NCBI GenBank assembly: GCA_003527885.1
Contig: DPWB01000286.1
Span: forward strand, 1,933-11,306
Source: Candidatus Competibacteraceae bacterium
Lineage (GTDB): Bacteria > Pseudomonadota > Gammaproteobacteria > Competibacterales > Competibacteraceae
DNA: 9,374 nt
Direction: 5' to 3'
The first letter of the stretch is position 1. Each line of letters begins with the position of its first letter. Positions 5,304 to 9,374 of the stretch are shown piece after piece. The translations under genes were made by a program, and so were the position numbers. The notes under the pieces are model-generated. The model was not told the origin of the DNA. It made no database searches and was given only the letters and a program-made list of their open reading frames with translations.

Positions 5304-6989
5304 TCACCGAACTGGAGGCCCGCCGCCAGCCGGCGCTGGCGTTGGCCGGTCAACGTCCAGGGTTTTCAACAACAACGGCCCCAGGGTTTCGACGCCGCCC
5401 AGAACGGTCGCGCCCGGCCGCAGCCCCGGTTCGAACCCCACCGCCAGAAACGCCGCGATCAGCTCGGCGTTTCGCGAGAACAGATGGACCGGCACCTGCC
5501 AGGGAATATCTCGACCGCCCACCACCGCCGGCGGCTGGTGGTCGCCGAGCACCAACAGCAAAGCGTCTTTCGGCGCGTGCTCGCGCAAATAGCCGCCCAA
5601 CACCGCCAAGTTATAACGGACGCTCTCGACGTAGGCGGCGGCCAGTTCGCCGCCATTCAGCCGATCACTCAAGGCCATTGCCGCCGGAACGGTATCGGAA
5701 GTGACGGCCGCCTCGACTTCGGCCCAATTCGGCCGGTAAGGCGGCAGCGGCGCGAAGGGGATATGGCTGTTGATGGTCGGAAAAAATACCAATAGCGGCG
5801 GCCGACCCGCCGGCGCGACCTCCGTCCGGTGGACCCGGTACAGGCTGTATTGGTCGGGTATGGCCCACCACCCATAAGCCGGTCCGGCATAGTGCAACCG
5901 TCCGGCGTCGTAGATCCGGTCGAAACGGTAAAACTCGCCTTCCGGCCACGGATATTTGAGACCCGGCATGACCGCGACGCTGCGGTAACCGGCGGCGGCG
6001 AAACGGCCGACCAGCGTGTCGCGATCCGAGGCCAGCAAATCGCGGTAATCGCCCGGATCGGCGACGCGCACCCCGGACAACAGACTGGAGTGCGCCAGCC
6101 AGGACAGGCCGCCAAAGGTGCTGGAATCGACCCGCGCCGAAGCGCTGTTCCAGCCGGCGGCTTCCAGCGACCGCTCCAGCGCGGCGAACTCGCCCGCCAG
6201 CGGAACGGCGAAGCGGGGATCGTCGAAAACCAGCGCGCCGTAGGACTCGAAGAACAAGACCAGCAAATCCCCCCGCCCCAACCGCCGCAAATTCGACCCC
6301 GGCAACGGCGGCTGTGCGGCCAGCCAGTTGCGATTGCGCAAAACCGTCGCGCCCAGCGCCAGCCGGAACTGCTCGGCGGCCATCCCGGAAACCGGCAGCG
6401 CGAAGGCCCGTTCGGTCGGCAGCCGCAAACTCAGCCGCCCGACGCCATACAACCCGAGCAAGACCAGCGCCAGCGCGACCAGCCAGCGTCGGCCGACCGG
6501 TCGAGCCATTCCCTCCAGAACGGCCCCTAGCGCCCAACGCAGAACCGCGAGCAACCCGGCCAGGAACGCCAGCAGCCCCACGGCCGCCAGCAGCAACTGC
6601 CAGCTGGCGACGCTATCCGCGAACATGGCCGCCACCCGGAAAACATGCCGGCTGTCCCAGTACAGATTGAGAGATCGGCCCATCAGCGCCGGCGCGGTGA
6701 CATCCAGATAGCGCCCCAGCACGAACGCCAGCAACCCGCCGACCAGCACCCGCCGCAGCAAGGGTCCCGGCAGTCCCCGCCACGCCACGGCCAAGCCAAG
6801 CGCCAGCAGCAATCCCGCCAGCTCGGTGGAGAGTTCGGGAACCCAGCGCACCCCGACCGTCGGCCAGCGGTTCTGGAAGGTCAGCGCCGAGTTGAGGACG
6901 AACAGTCCGAGGAGTACCTTGAAAAAAGTCAGCGGCCGGTTGGAACCTGCCGCCCCGGCCGCCGTGCCGTCACCTTCGCCCGTTTCCAT
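5304..6989 (-). CDS. Membrane-anchored sulfatase / LTA-synthase-like phospho-transferase
   Basis: The 561-residue protein has about five N-terminal membrane segments (near 20-38, 53-70, 79-95, 129-152 and 169-188), then a long periplasmic alkaline-phosphatase-superfamily domain from about 238. Candidate metal and catalytic residues are E248 in LVLFFESYG, T291 in SSTFGGLSWLAH (the expected nucleophile position), D379, H409 in NSHIPF and D483-H484 in GDHQPP. This layout is that of LtaS, OpgB and phosphoethanolamine transferases, which take a head group from a phospholipid and pass it to a glycan or lipid. The true donor and acceptor are unknown; hydrolase activity is also possible. It follows the dehydrogenase gene by 30 bases with a weak Shine-Dalgarno and is probably co-transcribed. 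It meets the phosphatidyltransferase gene tail to tail with no base between. Confidence 0.88.
   Translation of the reverse strand: METGEGDGTAAGAAGSNRPLTFFKVLLGLFVLNSALTFQNRWPTVGVRWVPELSTELAGLLLALGLAVAWRGLPGPLLRRVLVGGLLAFVLGRYLDVTAPALMGRSLNLYWDSRHVFRVAAMFADSVASWQLLLAAVGLLAFLAGLLAVLRWALGAVLEGMARPVGRRWLVALALVLLGLYGVGRLSLRLPTERAFALPVSGMAAEQFRLALGATVLRNRNWLAAQPPLPGSNLRRLGRGDLLVLFFESYGALVFDDPRFAVPLAGEFAALERSLEAAGWNSASARVDSSTFGGLSWLAHSSLLSGVRVADPGDYRDLLASDRDTLVGRFAAAGYRSVAVMPGLKYPWPEGEFYRFDRIYDAGRLHYAGPAYGWWAIPDQYSLYRVHRTEVAPAGRPPLLVFFPTINSHIPFAPLPPYRPNWAEVEAAVTSDTVPAAMALSDRLNGGELAAAYVESVRYNLAVLGGYLREHAPKDALLLVLGDHQPPAVVGGRDIPWQVPVHLFSRNAELIAAFLAVGFEPGLRPGATVLGGVETLGPLLLKTLDVDRPTPAPAGGGPPVR
5317..5347. 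terminator. Strong GC hairpin past the convergent stops, candidate bidirectional terminator
   Basis: CGCCAGC (5324-5330) and GCTGGCG (5335-5341) pair perfectly around a CGGC loop. GGCC at 5317-5320 and 5344-5347 extends the stem across a small internal loop. It starts 14 bases after the stop of the rightward phosphatidyltransferase gene and lies within the last codons of the leftward sulfatase-like gene. There is no T-run on either side, so classic intrinsic termination is doubtful, but it is the only such structure at this junction. Confidence 0.35.
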
Positions 6990-7019
6990 GAAAGTCGGAG
7001 GTCTCGCAGCTTCGCTCGG

Positions 7020-8138
7020 TCAGGTTTTGGGCGCACGGCCTCGATCGTAGCGAATCCGGTAAATCATCCCGGCATGATCGTCGGACACCAACAGCGAGCC
7101 ATCCGGCATGACCGAGACGTAAGCCGGCCGACCCCAAGCCCGCTCGCCGCTCAACCAGCCTTCGGCGAAAGGCTCGTAGCTGACGGCCCGGCCATCGCGC
7201 AGCGTGACCAGCGACACCCGATAGCCTATTTTCGAACTGCGGTTCCAGGAACCGTGTTCGGCGATGAAAAGCTGGCCGCGATAGCGTTCGGGAAATTGAG
7301 CGCCGGTGTAGAAGGCCAACCCCAGCGCCGCCACATGTGGCCCCAGTTTCTGTACGGGTGGCGTGTAATCCGCGCAATTTTTGCCTTTGCCAAAGTCGGG
7401 ATCGAGCAGCTCGCCTCCGTGGCAATAAGGGTAGCCGAAGTGAAGGCCGGGTCGGGAAGCGTGGTTGAGCTCGTCCGGCGGCCGGTCGTCACCCAGCCAG
7501 TCGCGGCCGTTGTCGGTAAACCAAAGGGTCCGATCTTGCGGGTTCCAGGTGAAGCCGACCGTATTGCGGATGCCGCGCGCCACGGTTTCCATGCCCGAAC
7601 CATCGGCGTTCAACCGCCGCAGCTCCGCATAGCCCGGCTCGTCGCAGATATTGCAAGGCGCGCCGACCGCAACGTACAGCTTGCCGTCCGGCCCGAAGGC
7701 AATATAGCGCCAGCCGTGCGCGCGCTCCTTCGGTAAGGCATCGGTGATCAGCACCGGCTCGGGCGGATCGTCGAGCCGGCTTTCGATGGCGTCGTAGCGC
7801 AAGATCCGATCCACGGCGGCGACGTACAGCGCCCCGTCGCGAAAGGCGATGCCGTTTGGCATGTTGAGGTGGCTGGCGATGGTCCGGCGGGTTTCGGCGC
7901 GACCGTCTCCGTCGGTGTCGCGCAACGCATAAACCTCGCCTTCATCCCGCGTGCTCACAAACAGCGTACCGCGCTCGCCGAGCACCATGACCCGCGCGTT
8001 CGGCACCCGGTCGGCGAAAACGCTGACGGTGAATCCCGGCGGCAAGCGAATGCGTTCCAGCGGGGGGTCGGCGGCGAAACTTCGCCCGGCCAAAACCGAC
8101 AGAACCACTGATGCGGACAGCAACGCGCTTCGAAACAT
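7020..8138 (-). CDS. Exported PQQ-dependent sugar/sorbosone dehydrogenase-like protein
   Basis: The predicted fold is the six-bladed propeller of soluble glucose/L-sorbosone dehydrogenases, which oxidise sugars or aldoses in the periplasm using pyrroloquinoline quinone. Mature-protein marks, numbered from 8138, include LPPGFTVSVFA (32-42), DTDGDGRAE (74-82, likely calcium loop), MPNGIAF (93-99), the Cys pair CNIC (162-165), GIRNTVGFTWNP (189-200), FTDNGRDWLGDDRPPDELN (207-225) and FIAEHGSWNR (291-300). Residues 1-22 are a signal peptide ending RSFA. The ATG at 8138 is chosen because it begins this signal and has GGGAGG nine bases upstream; the frame runs on to 8252 but encodes no signal. Substrate and actual PQQ use are unproven, and no PQQ synthesis genes are in view. 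Confidence 0.88.
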   Translation of the reverse strand: MFRSALLSASVVLSVLAGRSFAADPPLERIRLPPGFTVSVFADRVPNARVMVLGERGTLFVSTRDEGEVYALRDTDGDGRAETRRTIASHLNMPNGIAFRDGALYVAAVDRILRYDAIESRLDDPPEPVLITDALPKERAHGWRYIAFGPDGKLYVAVGAPCNICDEPGYAELRRLNADGSGMETVARGIRNTVGFTWNPQDRTLWFTDNGRDWLGDDRPPDELNHASRPGLHFGYPYCHGGELLDPDFGKGKNCADYTPPVQKLGPHVAALGLAFYTGAQFPERYRGQLFIAEHGSWNRSSKIGYRVSLVTLRDGRAVSYEPFAEGWLSGERAWGRPAYVSVMPDGSLLVSDDHAGMIYRIRYDRGRAPKT

Positions 8139-8200
8139 GGCGAAAAACCTCCCAACACAGCGCGGGCGATCACCAGACCTAACTGGCGGACAACCGATGA

Positions 8201-8229
8201 TTGGCGTACTATTTCGATAATAATAGGAT
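8201..8229 (+). promoter_or_regulatory. Weak candidate promoter for the unknown gene at 8405
   Basis: TTGGCG (8201-8206), a 17-base spacer and TAGGAT (8224-8229) each match consensus at four of six positions, predicting a start near 8236 and a leader of about 170 bases. It lies in an AT-rich patch (about 8205-8235) between the divergent dehydrogenase and unknown genes. No good promoter was found for the leftward dehydrogenase gene in this 266-base spacer. Confidence 0.25.
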
Positions 8230-8326
8230 CGGTTTTCTGATGTACCGTTCACTCGAAAACCGCTATTTCACACGACTCCTTACCCACCCGCGACCCTTTG
8301 CTTGGGACATCGATCCGAACGCTTGA

Positions 8327-8365
8327 CCCCGCTCCACCGAGATCCCCGCGCGGGGGTTTTCGTTT
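8327..8365 (+). terminator. Terminator-like hairpin with T-run in the leader of the unknown gene
   Basis: The palindrome CCCCGCGCGGGG (8344-8355) is followed by G and TTTTCGTTT (8357-8365). An alternative stem uses CCCCGC (8327-8332) with GCGGGG (8350-8355) across a 17-base loop, so two exclusive folds share one arm. The T-run makes it terminator-like only on the plus strand, yet it lies 40 bases before the plus-strand gene at 8405 and no gene ends upstream of it. It might be an attenuator, or the end of a short leader RNA. Confidence 0.4.
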
Positions 8366-8404
8366 GAACCCAAACCCGACCCGGACCATGGGAGGCACAT
8401 CAAG

Positions 8405-8809
8405 ATGAGCAGGGTAGACGAGGATCTGGAGCTTTCGAACGAGGGGGAGGTCCCGCAAACCGAAGAGCGGCCCAGCGAGGAAATGCAGCGCTGCCTCGAC
8501 GAGGTGGTGACGGTATTGCGCAAATATGAGCTCGGGGTCACGCTCTGTCTGGCCAACGACCGGGAATCGGTGCTGATGTATCGCATCCCCGAGTGGTGCG
8601 CCGTGGCGTTGAACGACGGCGCGCCGGAAGTGAACCTCGACAGGCTGTGGCAAACGGACGACCTGGAACAGCTGCTGTCCCGAACTTACCGGCTGGCGAA
8701 CGCGCTATGCCAAGTTAACGAGCGCTTGCACGCCGAGTCGGCGCGGCTTGAGGATTTCGTGAAGAACCTCGGGCAACACTTGTTGGACCCCAACCGCAAA
8801 AGCCATTGA
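8405..8809 (+). CDS. Hypothetical protein of 134 residues, acidic N-terminus
   Basis: I do not recognise the family. The start is well supported: GGAGG at 8391-8395 stands nine bases before the ATG. The protein is soluble, with no signal peptide or membrane segment. Residues 1-30 are acidic and probably disordered. Residues 30-70 look like a small mixed alpha/beta unit (CLDEVVTVLRKYELG, then VTLCLAN and SVLMYRIPEW). Residues 85-127 form a long amphipathic helix with heptad-like leucines, which may be a coiled coil. It stands alone: divergent from the dehydrogenase gene and convergent with the gene ending at 8892. Terminator-like motifs of nearly the same sequence lie on both sides of it. A regulatory or adaptor role would be pure guesswork. 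Confidence 0.8.
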   Translation: MSRVDEDLELSNEGEVPQTEERPSEEMQRCLDEVVTVLRKYELGVTLCLANDRESVLMYRIPEWCAVALNDGAPEVNLDRLWQTDDLEQLLSRTYRLANALCQVNERLHAESARLEDFVKNLGQHLLDPNRKSH

Positions 8810-8824
8810 GCCACCGCCTCAATG

Positions 8825-8877
8825 CCCGCGCGGCGCGGGGAAGCCTACACGCCGACCGCGAAACAGCGCGGGGTTTT
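8825..8877 (+). terminator. Tandem GC hairpins after the unknown gene, probable terminator
   Basis: The first inverted repeat, CCCGCG (8825-8830) with CGCGGG (8834-8839), has a 3-base loop. The second, CCGCG (8856-8860) with CGCGG (8867-8871), has a 6-base loop and is followed by GG and TTTT (8874-8877), giving a plus-strand intrinsic terminator about 50-70 bases after the stop at 8809. The minus-strand gene ending at 8892 converges here, but no T-run serves that strand. Confidence 0.45.
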
Positions 8878-8891
8878 CCGGCTGCCGCCAC

Positions 8892-9113
8892 TCACTGTCC
8901 ACCAAGCTGCGAAGCCTCCGGGGTTTCCTCGCGCAACAGCGGTTCCAGATCCAGTTGTCTGAGCACGCCGATGGTATATTCCCAGCGTCCTTCGGCGCAC
9001 AGGCCGATCAACCCGGCATCCTGATACGCCTCCAGCGCCGCTCGCACGCAAGCCACCCGCACCCGCTCCGCCAACTGGCGATCACTGTTTTCACCCATAG
9101 CTACACCGACCAT
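8892..9113 (-). CDS. Small conserved-looking protein of 73 residues, function unknown
   Basis: The protein reads as a mostly helical, soluble 73-mer: a helix from about RQLAERVRVACVRAALEAYQ, then AGLIGLCAEGRWEYTIGVLR and an acidic tail. I cannot name the family. Its ATG at 9113 shares one base with the stop of the upstream Sel1-repeat gene (TGATG), and AAGG lies 7 bases before it, which favours this start. A second ATG at 9098 would give 68 residues but lacks a ribosome binding site. The frame is open further upstream to 9266, but this overlaps the Sel1 gene and reads as low-complexity arginine- and glycine-rich shadow sequence. The stop-start overlap suggests re-initiation and joint expression with the Sel1 gene. 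Confidence 0.72.
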   Translation of the reverse strand: MVGVAMGENSDRQLAERVRVACVRAALEAYQDAGLIGLCAEGRWEYTIGVLRQLDLEPLLREETPEASQLGGQ

Positions 9114-9374
9114 CAGTTTGCCTTGTTTTCCGCCACGGTGACCGGCCGCCACTCGCGCGCCAGATCCCGCGCCCGCGCCAATTCTTGTTCGCCGAGTTGG
9201 CTGCCCGCGTACTCCAACGGCTGGGCCGCGCCGACATAGCCCCCGGAAGCCGCCAGATTCAGCCACAGATGCGCCTTGACCCAGTCGCGCTCGACCCCTC
9301 TGCCGTTGCTGTAGAGCATTCCCAAACCGTATTGGGCCAGGGGTAGACCCGTATTGGCGGCCTTTTCGAACCAG
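9113..9374 (-). CDS. Sel1-repeat (TPR-like) protein, C-terminal part only
   Basis: The frame is open to the right edge, so the gene is cut there and 86 residues plus the stop are visible. It opens WFEKAANTGLPLAQYGLGML and carries a Sel1 repeat at roughly residues 14-50, with LGMLYSNGRGVERDWVKAHLWLNLAA as its core (in two turns, the GRGV bend between helices). A final ARARDLAREWRP helix is typical of the C-terminal cap of such proteins. Sel1 repeats are alpha-helical scaffolds for protein-protein contacts, often periplasmic, but the partner is unknown and any signal peptide lies outside the window. The first residues must belong to earlier repeats. A TTG at 9325 is only an internal leucine. 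It is coupled to the 73-residue gene. Confidence 0.88.
   Translation of the reverse strand, partial: WFEKAANTGLPLAQYGLGMLYSNGRGVERDWVKAHLWLNLAASGGYVGAAQPLEYAGSQLGEQELARARDLAREWRPVTVAENKAN

Noticed and set aside
5665..6537. 290-codon minus-strand frame inside the sulfatase-like gene
   Set aside because: It is a frame-shifted shadow of the real gene, rich in G, R and A with no domain signs.
6645..7736. 363-codon open frame on the plus strand
   Set aside because: It lies antisense to the sulfatase-like and dehydrogenase genes and spans their junction; its composition is that of a shadow frame.
8139..8252. 38-residue N-terminal extension of the dehydrogenase
   Set aside because: The start at 8138 has a strong GGGAGG and opens directly into a signal peptide; the extension would bury that signal.
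8249..8653. 134-codon minus-strand frame opposite the unknown gene
   Set aside because: It is antisense to the frame at 8405, which has a proper ribosome binding site, while this one has none visible.

Overview
The window is GC-rich, gene-dense chromosomal DNA with housekeeping genes in short operons. No insertion sequence, prophage, tRNA, rRNA or CRISPR array is visible. The order rsmG-parA-parB, with a strong promoter reading out of the left edge where the atp operon usually lies, suits a proteobacterium, most likely a gammaproteobacterium. That placement is an inference from gene content and order. No exact genus can be supported from the sequence.

Left block (1-2492, all leftward): rsmG (16S rRNA m7G methyltransferase), parA and parB (chromosome partition) form a tight operon. 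ParA starts 10 bases after rsmG, and parB overlaps parA by 4 bases. Downstream of parB a near-consensus sigma70 promoter (-35 TTGACC, 18-base spacer, -10 TATAAT) fires out of the window through an AT-rich leader holding a hairpin.

Middle block (2493-5303, rightward): a 288-base divergent spacer carries an overlapping pair of promoter candidates, a short inverted repeat and a hexamer repeat. It is followed by trhA (hemolysin III/PAQR-type membrane protein), truD (tRNA pseudouridine-13 synthase) and a CDP-alcohol phosphatidyltransferase whose start overlaps the end of truD by 8 bases.

Right block (5304-8138, leftward): a secreted PQQ-dependent sugar/sorbosone dehydrogenase-like protein is followed 30 bases later by a five-helix membrane protein with a periplasmic sulfatase/LTA-synthase-like domain. 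The latter ends exactly against the phosphatidyltransferase: the two stop codons abut as TGATCA. One gene makes phospholipid from CDP-alcohol and the other resembles enzymes that move phospholipid head groups, so a shared envelope-lipid role is plausible but unproven.

Far right (8139-9374): a 134-residue rightward gene of unknown function is flanked on both sides by near-identical GC-stem plus T-run motifs. Facing it are two coupled leftward genes, a Sel1-repeat protein cut by the window edge and a 73-residue unknown.

Overall this looks like ordinary chromosomal sequence. The observations most worth following are the phosphatidyltransferase/LtaS-like pair, the repeat-bearing trhA leader and the unknown gene with its flanking terminator-like motifs. 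No clearly new multi-gene system is evident.
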